A stretch of DNA of 33,302 nucleotides from Nostoc sp. NMS7 (GTDB taxonomy: Bacteria; Cyanobacteriota; Cyanobacteriia; Cyanobacteriales; Nostocaceae). This document shows, in pieces, positions 23,261 through 31,776 of the stretch. Every line of letters begins with the position of its first letter. The first letter of the stretch is position 1. The position numbers and the translations under genes are program-made. Location of the stretch: contig NZ_JABXKJ010000068.1 in the NCBI RefSeq assembly GCF_017115085.1, positions 1-33,302 on the forward strand, read 5' to 3'. Below the pieces are notes generated by a model, which was not told the origin of the DNA, ran no database searches, and saw only the letters and a list, made by a program, of their open reading frames with translations.

Positions 23261-24985
23261 AAAAATTATATGAAGATAGTTGCAAAAAAGAAACTGTGGA
23301 AATATCTATTTTGGTTTGGCCCGTTCCTAATTACTGTTGGCTTAACAGTTGGGTTAGTTTCTGAACAATGGGGATTAATTCCATTAGCATTCATAATTAC
23401 CGGAATTGTGATCAGTGGGTTGTGGATAATATGGCAAAGCTACCAAACTAACTGGTGGAAGCGTCGTTCTACCCAAGCTGGGACTAATGCCCTAGTAGCA
23501 ACTCTGGCAGTATTGGCAATTTTGGGATTGATTAACTTTTTAGGGACTCGCTATCACTTGCGGGCAGACTTAACAGAAACTCAATTGTTTACCCTTGCGC
23601 CCCAGTCACGGGAATTAGTGAGTGTCTTACCACAGCCAGTTAAAGTGTGGGTGTTTGATATTAACCAGAATCCCCAAGACCGAGAACTGTTAGAAAATTA
23701 TCAACGGCAAAGCTCAAAATTTAAATATGAGTACATCGACCCCCAAGCTAGACCAGGACTTGCAGAAAAGTTTGGCGTCAAAGATTATGGGGAAGTTTAC
23801 CTAGAATCTGGCGATAAACGGCAATTAGTGCAAACAGTAAATGAAAATCAACGCCTGTCGGAAATCAGATTAACTAGTCGCCTGCAACAACTAACAAATT
23901 CAACCACAGCCAAAGTTTACTTACTCCAAGGTCATGGCGAACGCCAACTTTCGGCTGGTAAAGATGCAATATCACAAGCAGTTCAGGGATTAGGTGACAA
24001 AAGTTTTATAACAGCACCCCTGAATCTAGCAGAAACTTCCAAAGTTCCTCAAGATGCGGCAGTCGTAATAGTAGCTGGCCCCAAGCGAGGGCTGTTTGAG
24101 GGTGAAGTCAAAGCCTTGCAAGAATATCTGAATCGGGGCGGTAACTTACTGCTGATGATTGATCCGAATACCGATCCCAAACTTGACAGCTTGCTACAAG
24201 AGTGGGGTGTTCGTCTGGATAATCGTTTAGCAGTCGATGTTTCTGGGGAAAGCGTCGTCGGACTTGGCCCTGCTGCGCCCTTAGTGACAGAATACGGACA
24301 ACATCCGATTACCAAAGATTTCGGTAACGGTAATTCTTTTTATCCGATTGCGCGATCGCTGCAAATTACTTCTGTACCTGGTGTCGAAGCTACTCCATTG
24401 CTGCGAACCAAACCCTATCCCAACAGTTGGGCAGAAAGCGACCTTAAAAGCGAAAAATTGGAGTTTAATGCAGATAAAGACCTCAAAGGGCCTCTGACCT
24501 TGGGCGTAGCTTTAACCAGAAAACAAGCAGCTAAATCTACTTCCACTCCCCAAGCTTCACCCACACCTTCACCTCTACCATCACCAACCACCCAAAGCAA
24601 GGCTTCCCCCACTCCTTCCCCCTCCCCCAAAACTCCGCAAGCTTCACCCCTACCATCACCAACCATCCAAGGCAAAACTACTCCCACTCCCTCATCTTCC
24701 TCATCTCAAACAGCCACCGAATCCCGGTTAGTAGTTTTCGGAAATTCTAGCTTCGCCACCGATGGCTTGTTTCAACAGCAACTAAATGGAGATGTATTTC
24801 TCAACTCAGTTACTTGGCTGAGTCAACAGGAGAAGCAACCCCTTTCCATTCGCCCCAAAGAACCGAAAAACCGTCGAATTACCTTGACGACTACCCAAGC
24901 GAATCTTTTAATATTGTCGTCTTTGTTGGTTTTACCCTTAATTGGGTTTTCGGCGGCAGTTATTATCTGGTGGAAACGACGGTAA
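23258..24985 (+). CDS. GldG-like ABC transporter accessory protein
   Basis: This 575-residue protein has three N-terminal membrane segments (about 14-34, 40-60, 76-96), a long extracytoplasmic part, and a C-terminal membrane helix (about 550-570, ending WWKRR). The hallmark of the GldG/ABC_transp_aux family follows helix 3: RYHLRADLTETQLFTLAPQS. YLLQGHGERQLS and GGNLLLMIDPNTDP are further family landmarks of the DUF/GATase-like middle domain. Residues about 426-486 are a Pro/Ser/Thr linker with an internal duplication. The protein assists the exporter encoded upstream; in Flavobacterium, GldA/F/G serve gliding, but cyanobacterial copies need not. The 20-bp gap from the four-helix-bundle gene shows co-transcription is possible. 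Confidence 0.88.
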   Translation: MKNYMKIVAKKKLWKYLFWFGPFLITVGLTVGLVSEQWGLIPLAFIITGIVISGLWIIWQSYQTNWWKRRSTQAGTNALVATLAVLAILGLINFLGTRYHLRADLTETQLFTLAPQSRELVSVLPQPVKVWVFDINQNPQDRELLENYQRQSSKFKYEYIDPQARPGLAEKFGVKDYGEVYLESGDKRQLVQTVNENQRLSEIRLTSRLQQLTNSTTAKVYLLQGHGERQLSAGKDAISQAVQGLGDKSFITAPLNLAETSKVPQDAAVVIVAGPKRGLFEGEVKALQEYLNRGGNLLLMIDPNTDPKLDSLLQEWGVRLDNRLAVDVSGESVVGLGPAAPLVTEYGQHPITKDFGNGNSFYPIARSLQITSVPGVEATPLLRTKPYPNSWAESDLKSEKLEFNADKDLKGPLTLGVALTRKQAAKSTSTPQASPTPSPLPSPTTQSKASPTPSPSPKTPQASPLPSPTIQGKTTPTPSSSSSQTATESRLVVFGNSSFATDGLFQQQLNGDVFLNSVTWLSQQEKQPLSIRPKEPKNRRITLTTTQANLLILSSLLVLPLIGFSAAVIIWWKRR

Positions 24986-25003
24986 GAAGTGAGTTAGGAG
25001 TAG

Positions 25004-25023
25004 AGATGCGATTAATCGCGTCT
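25004..25023. repeat. Near-copy of the GCGATTAATCGC palindrome
   Basis: AGATGCGATTAATCGCGTCT differs in one base from the perfect palindrome at 9698-9717 and is likewise followed by GTAC. It is 18 bases after the GldG-like stop codon and could act as a terminator or attenuator. Confidence 0.6.
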
Positions 25024-25042
25024 GTACAGGAGTTAGGAGTTA

Positions 25043-25149
25043 TATAGCGGTTCCCGACCTCGTGAGGTACATCATAGCCCCCTCCTCGCTTGCTCTTAGG
25101 GGGTTGGGGGTAGGGTTCTTGTACCTCACAAAGGCCGAGAACCGCTATA
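25043..25149. mobile_element. 107-bp dispersed repeat, best-preserved copy
   Basis: TATAGCGGTTC (25043-25053) and GAACCGCTATA (25139-25149) are exact inverted repeats. The core with CCCCCTCCTCGC, the G-block run and TTGTACCTCACAA matches copy 1 at 502-608. Both copies are 107 bp. It sits between the GldG-like gene and the DUF4340 gene, inside the operon. It is probably a MITE-like element without coding capacity. Confidence 0.75.
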
Positions 25150-25192
25150 AATATTAACTTTTCACCAATGCCCAATGCCCAATAATTAAAAA

Positions 25193-25816
25193 ATGAAATT
25201 GCCACGAACGACTTTAATTTTGATACTGCTAGCGCTAGGTTTAGGTGGTTTTGTTTACTTCTATGAAATTCGAGGTACAACTGTGCGAGAAGAAATCAAG
25301 GAGCAAAAACAGAAAATTTTCTCTTTTGCAGCAGATGATGTGCAGTCTTTAACAGTCAAGACAAAAAAAATCACCCTGAATCTGGAACGTAGCCCTAAAT
25401 CTAGTAACCCCAAGTGGTTAATCAAATCTCCGATATCAGCCCCAGCAAATGATGCTATTGTTTCTTATTTGATGGATTTATTGGTCAAAGGTAAGAGCGA
25501 TCGCACTTTATCAACTCCAGCAAAAGAGCTTGGAGAATTTGCCTTAAATCCACCCCAAGCAACTATCAATATAATCCTGAAAAACCGCCAAAGCCATCAG
25601 TTGCTTTTGGGAAAATCTAACTTTAATGGTCGTTTTTTATATGCTCAAACTGAGCCTGCTGCTAAACCCGATGGCAATATAAATGTGCTGTTGGTATCTA
25701 CAGATTTTGCAAATGCCGTGAATCGGGAACTATCAGAGTGGAAGCAACCTGTAGATAATAGTCAGAAACTACCTGGACTCAGCACGCCTTTACCAACTCC
25801 GAAAAATAGCAAATAA
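25193..25816 (+). CDS. DUF4340 domain protein
   Basis: This 207-residue protein has one N-terminal membrane anchor (about 5-25, TTLILILLALGLGGFVYFYEI) and the rest outside the membrane. The lead-in VREEIKEQKQKIFSFAADDVQSLTVK and the pattern WLIKSPISAPAND...LLLGKSNFNGRFLYA are typical of DUF4340. Such genes lie beside gldG-like genes in many bacteria, so it is probably the last member of the exporter operon. Its role is unknown; it may help fold or hold an exported product. The spacer before it holds the 107-bp repeat, which lengthens the gap to about 207 bases. Confidence 0.85.
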   Translation: MKLPRTTLILILLALGLGGFVYFYEIRGTTVREEIKEQKQKIFSFAADDVQSLTVKTKKITLNLERSPKSSNPKWLIKSPISAPANDAIVSYLMDLLVKGKSDRTLSTPAKELGEFALNPPQATINIILKNRQSHQLLLGKSNFNGRFLYAQTEPAAKPDGNINVLLVSTDFANAVNRELSEWKQPVDNSQKLPGLSTPLPTPKNSK

Positions 25817-25842
25817 TTAATTAAAAATCTGGTGAGATTATT

Positions 25843-26697
25843 ATGACAAATCCGACAGCAACATTGCTGATTTCCTGCCCCGATCAACGGGGATTGGTGG
25901 CAAAATTTGCCAATTTCATCTATTCTAATGGTGGTAATATTATCCATGCAGATCAGCATACAGACTTTGCTGCTGGGTTATTTCTCACGCGCATTGAATG
26001 GCAATTAGATGGGTTCAATTTAGCGCGAGAATTTATTGCCCCTGCATTTAATGCCATCGCACAACCTTTAGGCGCTAAGTGGGAAATACGTTTTTCTGAT
26101 ACAGTACCACGCATCGCTATTTGGGTAAGTCGGCAAGATCATTGTCTATTTGACTTGATTTGGCGACAACGCGCTAAAGAGTTTGTTGGGGAGATTCCTT
26201 TAATTATTAGTAACCATTCTAATTTAAAGGTAGTCGCAGAGCAATTTAATATCGACTTCCAGCACATTCCCATCAGTAAAGACAATAAATCAGAACAAGA
26301 AGCCCAACAATTAGAATTACTACGCCAGTACAAAATAGATTTAGTTGTCTTAGCGAAATATATGCAGATTGTTAGTGCAAACTTTATAACTCAATTTCCG
26401 CAAATTATCAATATTCATCATTCATTTTTACCAGCTTTTATCGGAGCTAATCCTTATCACCGAGCTTTTGAACGTGGGGTAAAAATTATTGGTGCAACTG
26501 CTCATTATGCCACTGCTGATTTAGATGCAGGCCCAATTATTGAACAAGATGTGGTGCGAGTTAGCCACCGTGATGAAGTTGATGATTTGGTGAGAAAAGG
26601 CAAAGATTTGGAGAGAGTTGTATTAGCAAGAGCGGTGCGATCGCACTTGCAAAATCGTGTATTAGTCTATGGAAATAGGACAGTAGTATTTGAGTGA
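25843..26697 (+). CDS. purU: Formyltetrahydrofolate deformylase
   Basis: This 284-residue protein has an N-terminal ACT domain (about 1-85, LLISCPDQRGLVAKFANFI) and a formyltransferase-like domain (about 90-284). The catalytic residues are visible: N190 and H192 in NIHHSFLP, and D228 in TADLDAGPI. PurU hydrolyses 10-formyltetrahydrofolate to formate and tetrahydrofolate, balancing one-carbon units and supplying formate for purine synthesis through PurT. The HHSFLPAFIGANPYHRA wording fits PurU better than PurN. The ATG at 25843 has GGTGAG about nine bases upstream. It follows the DUF4340 gene by 26 bases and may be read through from it. Confidence 0.95.
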   Translation: MTNPTATLLISCPDQRGLVAKFANFIYSNGGNIIHADQHTDFAAGLFLTRIEWQLDGFNLAREFIAPAFNAIAQPLGAKWEIRFSDTVPRIAIWVSRQDHCLFDLIWRQRAKEFVGEIPLIISNHSNLKVVAEQFNIDFQHIPISKDNKSEQEAQQLELLRQYKIDLVVLAKYMQIVSANFITQFPQIINIHHSFLPAFIGANPYHRAFERGVKIIGATAHYATADLDAGPIIEQDVVRVSHRDEVDDLVRKGKDLERVVLARAVRSHLQNRVLVYGNRTVVFE

Positions 26698-26759
26698 TTT
26701 TATATCCGAACGAATCTTTGGACTGAAAATGGCCTGATAATATTATTCTAGTTTTCTAG

Positions 26760-26879
26760 CCTGCCAATAGCCCAGAGCTTAATCCCATTGAACGTTTATG
26801 GGAACACATTAAGTACAAATTGTCTTGGGAATATTGCACCAATTTAGATCAATTAAGTGGTATAAGTATTATCTCGTAG
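26760..26879 (+). pseudogene. IS630-family transposase C-terminal fragment
   Basis: About 39 codons read PANSPELNPIERLWEHIKYK and continue LSWEYCTNLDQLSG before a TAG stop. SPELNPIERLWxxIK is the final block of the DDE domain of IS630/Tc1-type transposases, including the last catalytic Glu. The rest of the transposase is missing and a stop lies just upstream (26757-26759). It is the remnant of an old insertion. Confidence 0.8.
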
Positions 26880-27019
26880 TTGGTTTCAAAAATCAAATCT
26901 GATTCTTATATGACTAATAAGTATTTGAGTATGCACTATAAAATTTAATTCCAATTCCAAGTAATTTTAAGCATTTACACTTAAAAAATCTGACATACCC
27001 ACATAAATTTTTTATAAAT

Positions 27020-27049
27020 TTGACTATCTCTATCGATTTAATGTAGTAT
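27020..27049 (+). promoter_or_regulatory. Candidate promoter of the prohibitin-like gene
   Basis: TTGACT (27020-27025) and TAGTAT (27044-27049) are 18 bases apart, close to a sigma-70 type -35/-10 pair. They lie 55 bases before the ATG of the next gene. Confidence 0.45.
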
Positions 27050-27103
27050 TATTAATACTCATTAATAAATTGCCAAAATGGTATAGCCATTGTCTTGGTA
27101 AAT

Positions 27104-27907
27104 ATGAAACAAATTAAATTCACAAATAATGCTGGTAAAATCACAGCACTTTTATTTTTAATCACAATTTTGCTGACACCTTTTGTGGTTGTAAATGCTG
27201 GAGAACGTGGGGTGTTAATGCAGTTTGGCGAGGTACAAAAAACAGTATTAGGCGAAGGAATACATATCATAATTCCCATTGTCAATACAGTCAAAAGAAT
27301 CAGTGTGAGAGTTCAAAAACAAGAAGTCTCTGCTGAAGCTTCTTCTAAATATTTACAAGATGTATTTACAGATGTAGTATTAAACTGGCACGTTATTCCT
27401 GAAGAAACCAATATAATTTTTCAAGAAATTGGTGATGAAAAAGATATAGTTGAAAAAATTATTAATCCGGCGGTAGAGGAAGTTTTGAAAGCAGTTATAG
27501 CAACGTATACGACAGAAGAAATAGTTACTAAACGAGCAGAAGTAAAATCTGGAGTTGATGATACATTAACAGCGATATTGCATGACTACCATATTGCAGT
27601 TGATGATATTTCACTGGTTCATGTCAACTTTTCAGATAAGTTCAGTGAAGCAGTTGAAGCAAAACAAATCGCAGAACAAGATGCCAAACGAGCAGATTTT
27701 ATCGTGCTGAAAGCAGCAAAAGAAGCCGAAGCTAAGGTTAATTTAGCTAAAGGAGAAGCAGAAATAAACAGATTACTACATGATAGTTTGACTAATGAAA
27801 TTTTGACAAGGCAGGCAATAGAAAAATGGGATGGTAAATTACCTTTAATTGTGACAAAGGATACACCGGATTTTTTAAATACAAGTGAGATTTTAAAATT
27901 GAAGTAA
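27104..27907 (+). CDS. Prohibitin/SPFH domain protein
   Basis: This 267-residue protein has one N-terminal membrane anchor (about 14-34, ITALLFLITILLTPFVVV) followed by NAGERGVLMQFGEVQKTVLGEGIHIIIP, the classic opening of the Band 7/SPFH domain. A helical, Ala/Lys/Glu-rich C-terminal part follows (about 180-245, KQIAEQDAKRADFIVLKAAKEAEAK). Prohibitins form rings on membranes and influence protein turnover by FtsH proteases. The closest relatives by pattern are prohibitin-like rather than HflC. I take the ATG at 27104; a TTG at 27095 would add three residues. It appears to be a single-gene unit with its own promoter. Confidence 0.9.
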   Translation: MKQIKFTNNAGKITALLFLITILLTPFVVVNAGERGVLMQFGEVQKTVLGEGIHIIIPIVNTVKRISVRVQKQEVSAEASSKYLQDVFTDVVLNWHVIPEETNIIFQEIGDEKDIVEKIINPAVEEVLKAVIATYTTEEIVTKRAEVKSGVDDTLTAILHDYHIAVDDISLVHVNFSDKFSEAVEAKQIAEQDAKRADFIVLKAAKEAEAKVNLAKGEAEINRLLHDSLTNEILTRQAIEKWDGKLPLIVTKDTPDFLNTSEILKLK

Positions 27908-27952
27908 TTTGCCTATAATCCAATAACCCAGTACTGGAGACTGTTTTTTTTG

Positions 27953-28381
27953 TTAATTACCAGAAAAGAAACTAGGAGTATCGATAATGTTAAACTGGAT
28001 TAATATCAGAATCAAAAAGGTATAAGCGGTTGAAGAGACTAAGCCTGTCAATAGTTCTTTTTTTAAGTTGTTTTCTTGGTTTTGTTTTTGGAATATATCG
28101 ATTGCACCTGCTTGCATCAACAGAATACCAATAATGTTAGATAGCCAGTAACCAATGATCACGCAAGGCATAAGTAATTTAGGAGCAAAAAGACTACAAA
28201 TATAACCGAAAAAATAAGCAATTGGTAAATTGAACACTAGATCATTCCACCAGCATAATGGTGACAATAAATATCCAATCACTAAGAAAAATCCACCTCT
28301 AAGCTTCTGCAATAATGTTTTAGGTAAATTTTCTGGAGTTTGCAATAACAACTGTTGACCACTCTTTTTGATCTCGTTCAT
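27953..28381 (-). CDS. Small membrane protein of unknown function
   Basis: This 142-residue protein has about four hydrophobic segments (FFLVIGYLLSPLCWW, LPIAYFFGYICSLFA, MPCVIIGYWLSNIIGILLM and AYTFLILILIQFNII) with a charged N-terminus. I do not recognise a family. It is convergent with the prohibitin-like gene, 45 bases apart. The length and clean start (MNEIKKSGQQLLL) suggest a real gene. Confidence 0.7.
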   Translation of the reverse strand: MNEIKKSGQQLLLQTPENLPKTLLQKLRGGFFLVIGYLLSPLCWWNDLVFNLPIAYFFGYICSLFAPKLLMPCVIIGYWLSNIIGILLMQAGAIDIFQKQNQENNLKKELLTGLVSSTAYTFLILILIQFNIIDTPSFFSGN

Positions 28382-28521
28382 ATTTGTACATTAATTTTAT
28401 CAACTAACCGTACTTTAGAACAAAAACTCCAAAAAGTCCAGGGCTAAATAGAAGTTAGAATTCCCCAAGTTAAGCAATTATACGTAAATATTTTGTATCG
28501 ATAAATTTTATGCACATAAAG

Positions 28522-28545
28522 AACTGTTTCGTAGTGTAAAAGGTA
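28522..28545 (+). repeat. 24-bp direct repeat, copy 1
   Basis: The repeat starts AACTGTTTCGTAGTGTAAAA and ends GGTA. It matches copy 2 at 28743-28766 with one mismatch. The two copies flank the GTAGGTTGGG element at 28615-28735. Confidence 0.75.
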
Positions 28546-28614
28546 ATATAGGACTAGTATTTGATTTTTGAAATGCACCTAGTGAACCCTCTAGGCTAAA
28601 ATAGTGGATTAGAC

Positions 28615-28735
28615 GTAGGTTGGGGAGCCACTGCGTTGCGCGGGTTAAGAGCGTTGTAGCAAGTGGCGTTGGAGCGGAGCGCAACCCAACTGATTATCAG
28701 GATGTTGGGTTACGCAAAGCCTCCACCCAACCTAC
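28615..28735. repeat. GTAGGTTGGG inverted-repeat element
   Basis: GTAGGTTGGG (28615-28624) and CCCAACCTAC (28726-28735) are exact inverted repeats. Between them are further GC-rich words (GCGTTGCGCGGG, GGAGCGGAGCGCAACCCAAC). Elements with these ends are common between genes of Nostocales. No protein is encoded. Confidence 0.7.
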
Positions 28736-28742
28736 TTTTTGC

Positions 28743-28766
28743 AACTGTCTCGTAGTGTAAAAGGTA
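28743..28766 (+). repeat. 24-bp direct repeat, copy 2
   Basis: The repeat starts AACTGTCTCGTAGTGTAAAA and ends GGTA. It is the second copy of 28522-28545, 221 bases apart, with one mismatch. Confidence 0.75.
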
Positions 28767-28982
28767 GTAGTAATAGAGTCAAAGCGAAAATCCAGCTGGC
28801 TCGTACAGAGGTTATGCCCGGATTATTATTTATGCAGTTAATTTATGCAGTTATTTCCTAACATCTATCAAAATAAATAAAATTTGTATTCCTTTAGTTA
28901 GATCCAAAAATACTGAGTCATCGATACTTTAAATAAAGTAGAACATGATTTAAGTGCCATCTGAAAAGTTGATACTTGTAGT

Positions 28983-29008
28983 ACACAGATAAATATGTTT
29001 ATCTGTGT
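28983..29008. repeat. Hairpin upstream of susA
   Basis: ACACAGATAAA (28983-28993) pairs perfectly with TTTATCTGTGT (28998-29008) over a 4-nt loop, about 97 bases before the susA start. ATCTGTG-type words are a common interspersed motif in cyanobacteria, and further degenerate units follow (to about 29030). It could act in the leader. Confidence 0.5.
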
Positions 29009-29104
29009 TATTTCGTGTTTATATGTGGTCTAACAAAAGGTGGAGGCTTATTTGTCTCGCCTTGAAAGTTAATAATGCAAACATCGTCATCTAGTGGAGT
29101 TGCC

Positions 29105-31525
29105 ATGTCTGAATTGCTTCAAGCAGTCTTAGATAGTGAAGAAAAAAGTGATTTGCGTTCCTTTCTTAGTGAATTACGCCAACAAGAAAAGAAGTACTTA
29201 CTGCGGAACGACATACTTAATGTATATAGTGAGTATTGCTCAAAGTCTCAGAAACCTGAGGAATTTTACACTACCTCTGAGTTAGGCAAACTTATTTACT
29301 ATACTCAGGAAATTATTCAAGAGGAGTCAAACTTTTGTTTGATCATCCGTTCTAAGATTGCCAGCCAAGAAGTTTATTGGTTGACATCAGACTTGAGCAT
29401 TGAGCCGATGACGGTGCAGGATTTGCTGGATTTGCGCGATCGCTTGGTGAACAAATTTCATCCTAACGAGGGCGGCCTGCTAGAATTGGACTTCGGCCCC
29501 TTTTATGACTACACCCCAGTCATCCGTGACTCCAAAAATATTGGTAAGGGGGTGCAATTTCTCAACCGCTATCTTTCCAGCCAACTATTTCAAGATTCCA
29601 AACAATTGCTGGACAGCTTATTTAATTTCTTGCGCCTGCACCACTACAACGGTGTTCAACTGCTGATCAACGATCGCATTCAATCACAGCAGCAACTTTC
29701 CGAGCAAGTTAAGAAAGCTATCAGTTTTGTTAATAATCGCCCCGATGATCAACCCTACGAACAATTGCGGTTCCAATTGCAGTCAATGGGTTTTGAACCG
29801 GGTTGGGGTAACACCGCAGGGCGAGTGCGAGAAAGCTTAAATATTCTCGATGAATTGATTGATTCTGCCGATGCCCAGACCTTAGAAGCCTTGATTTCTC
29901 GCATCCCGATGATTTTTAAAATCGTCTTGGTGTCAGCTCATGGTTGGTTTGGGCAAGAGGGAGTGTTGGGGCGTCCCGATACTGGTGGTCAGGTAGTTTA
30001 CGTCCTTGATCAGGCAAAAAGCCTAGAGAAGCAGCTGCAAGAAGATGTCCTGCTAGCTGGTTTAGAGGGATTGAATGTCGAGCCAAAGGTGATTATTCTC
30101 ACCCGTTTGATTCCCAACAGTGATGGCACTCTTTGTAATCAACGGCTAGAAAAAGTCCACGGTACGGAAAATGCTTGGATTTTGCGAGTACCTTTGCGGG
30201 AATTTAATCCCAAGATGACTCAAAACTGGATTTCCCGGTTTGAGTTTTGGCCTTATCTAGAAACTTTCGCCATTGATTCAGAAAGAGAACTACGGGCAGA
30301 ATTTCACGGCACACCTGACTTAATAGTTGGTAACTATTCTGACGGGAACTTAGTGGCGTTTTTGTTGGCGCGACGGCTGAAAGTTACTCAATGCAATGTT
30401 GCCCATGCTTTGGAAAAATCTAAATACTTGTTCAGTAACCTCTACTGGCAAGATTTGGAAGATAAATATCATTTTTCTTTGCAATTCACAGCTGATTTAA
30501 TTGCGATGAATGCCGCCAATTTTATTGTCAGCAGCACCTACCAAGAAATTGTTGGGACACCGGATAGTGTGGGACAGTACGAGTCTTACAAATGCTTCAC
30601 CATGCCGGAGTTGTATCATGTAACGAATGGGATTGAATTATTTAGCCCCAAATTTAATGTTGTACCGCCGGGAGTCAACGAAAATTACTATTTCCCTTAC
30701 TCGCAAACTCAAGACCGAGTAGAGAGCGATCGCCAACGCCTTGCAGAAACACTCTTTACTCTGGAAGATCCCGCGCAAATCTTTGGCAAACTCGACGATC
30801 CTAACAAGCGTCCTCTCTTCTCAATGGCGCGTCTCGACCACATTAAAAACCTCACAGGTTTAGCTGAATGCTTTGGTCAAAGTCAAGAATTGCAAGAGCA
30901 TTGCAACTTAATTTTGGTGGCGGGTAAATTACGTGTCGAAGAATCAGGCGACAACGAAGAACGTGACGAAATTATCAAACTCTACCAAATCATTGAGCAG
31001 TACAATCTCCACGGGAAGATTCGTTGGCTGGGTGTGCGCCTGTCTAAAACTGATTCTGGTGAAATTTACCGAGTAATTGCCGATCATCAGGGAATTTTTG
31101 TGCAACCAGCTTTATTTGAAGCTTTTGGTTTGACAATTTTAGAGGCAATGGTTTCAGGATTACCGACTTTTGCCACACAATTTGGTGGACCACTGGAGAT
31201 TATTCAAGATAAAGTTAATGGCTTTTTGATTAACCCAACAAATTTAGATGAGACAGCCGCAAAAATTGTCGATTTTATCATAAAATGCGAACAAAATCCT
31301 AACTATTGGAATGAAATTTCCCAGCAAGGAATTGAGCGAGTTTACAGCTTCTATACTTGGAAAATTCACACTACTAAGCTGTTGTCATTAGCACGGATTT
31401 ATGGCTTCTGGAACTTTACCTCAAAGGAGAACCGGGAAGATTTGTTGCGTTATCTTGAGGCTTTGTTCTATTTAATTTACAAGCCAAGAGCGCAACAGCT
31501 ATTAGAGCAGCATAAGTACCGATAA
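29105..31525 (+). CDS. susA: Sucrose synthase
   Basis: This 806-residue protein is the length known for Anabaena sucrose synthase. It has an N-terminal regulatory part (about 1-270) and a GT4 glycosyltransferase core. SAHGWFGQEGVLGRPDTGGQ (about 275-297) is the fructose/donor-binding block, and EAFGLTILE gives the E-X7-E pair (E672, E680). It makes sucrose reversibly from fructose and UDP- or ADP-glucose, in cyanobacteria mostly the cleavage direction that feeds glycogen and supports diazotrophic growth. I chose the ATG at 29105 because GGAG sits six bases before it; an in-frame ATG at 29075 would add ten residues not expected in the family. The symbol susA is by likeness; a susB paralogue cannot be excluded. 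Confidence 0.93.
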   Translation: MSELLQAVLDSEEKSDLRSFLSELRQQEKKYLLRNDILNVYSEYCSKSQKPEEFYTTSELGKLIYYTQEIIQEESNFCLIIRSKIASQEVYWLTSDLSIEPMTVQDLLDLRDRLVNKFHPNEGGLLELDFGPFYDYTPVIRDSKNIGKGVQFLNRYLSSQLFQDSKQLLDSLFNFLRLHHYNGVQLLINDRIQSQQQLSEQVKKAISFVNNRPDDQPYEQLRFQLQSMGFEPGWGNTAGRVRESLNILDELIDSADAQTLEALISRIPMIFKIVLVSAHGWFGQEGVLGRPDTGGQVVYVLDQAKSLEKQLQEDVLLAGLEGLNVEPKVIILTRLIPNSDGTLCNQRLEKVHGTENAWILRVPLREFNPKMTQNWISRFEFWPYLETFAIDSERELRAEFHGTPDLIVGNYSDGNLVAFLLARRLKVTQCNVAHALEKSKYLFSNLYWQDLEDKYHFSLQFTADLIAMNAANFIVSSTYQEIVGTPDSVGQYESYKCFTMPELYHVTNGIELFSPKFNVVPPGVNENYYFPYSQTQDRVESDRQRLAETLFTLEDPAQIFGKLDDPNKRPLFSMARLDHIKNLTGLAECFGQSQELQEHCNLILVAGKLRVEESGDNEERDEIIKLYQIIEQYNLHGKIRWLGVRLSKTDSGEIYRVIADHQGIFVQPALFEAFGLTILEAMVSGLPTFATQFGGPLEIIQDKVNGFLINPTNLDETAAKIVDFIIKCEQNPNYWNEISQQGIERVYSFYTWKIHTTKLLSLARIYGFWNFTSKENREDLLRYLEALFYLIYKPRAQQLLEQHKYR

Positions 31526-31561
31526 TAAGTTAGAAGAGATCAGGTGTTCTATATTTAACTA

Positions 31562-31650
31562 AATACGCTTGAGTTAAGGATTTTTGGTATGTAGAGACGT
31601 TGCATTGCAACATCTCTACAAAAGATTTTGGGCTTAACTCAAACGTATTG
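31562..31650. mobile_element. MITE-like element after susA
   Basis: AATACGCTTGAGTTAAG (31562-31578) and CTTAACTCAAACGTATT (31633-31649) are inverted repeats with one mismatch in 17. The interior carries the palindrome GTAGAGACGTTGCATTGCAA continuing to CATCTCTAC (31591-31619). The ends share CAATACG-TT--GTTAAGG with the element at 17119-17253, so both may be mobilised by the same transposase. No clear target duplication is seen. It lies between two convergent genes and could act as terminator. Confidence 0.7.
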
Positions 31651-31776
31651 ATATTACACCTCTTGCAAAATTATTTTATGGGATGATATGAAATTTTCAG
31701 CTTAAATCAATATACCCATGCGATACAAGCAAACAAAAAAGTTATCAAATCGAGAGTTGCACTTTTCAAACACTCT

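Larger units (their letters stand above)
26698..27103. other. Intergenic region with transposase scrap and promoter
   Basis: About 400 AT-rich bases separate purU and the prohibitin-like gene. They contain the IS630 fragment (26760-26879) and a promoter candidate (27020-27049), described separately. Nothing else is seen. Confidence 0.5.
28382..29104. other. Long upstream region of sucrose synthase with repeats
   Basis: About 720 bases have no gene. They hold a repeat element (28615-28735), direct repeats around it and a hairpin at 28983-29008. A small hairpin CCTAG/CTAGG lies at 28578-28595. The promoter and leader of susA must lie in this region, but no clear pair of boxes is seen. Confidence 0.5.
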
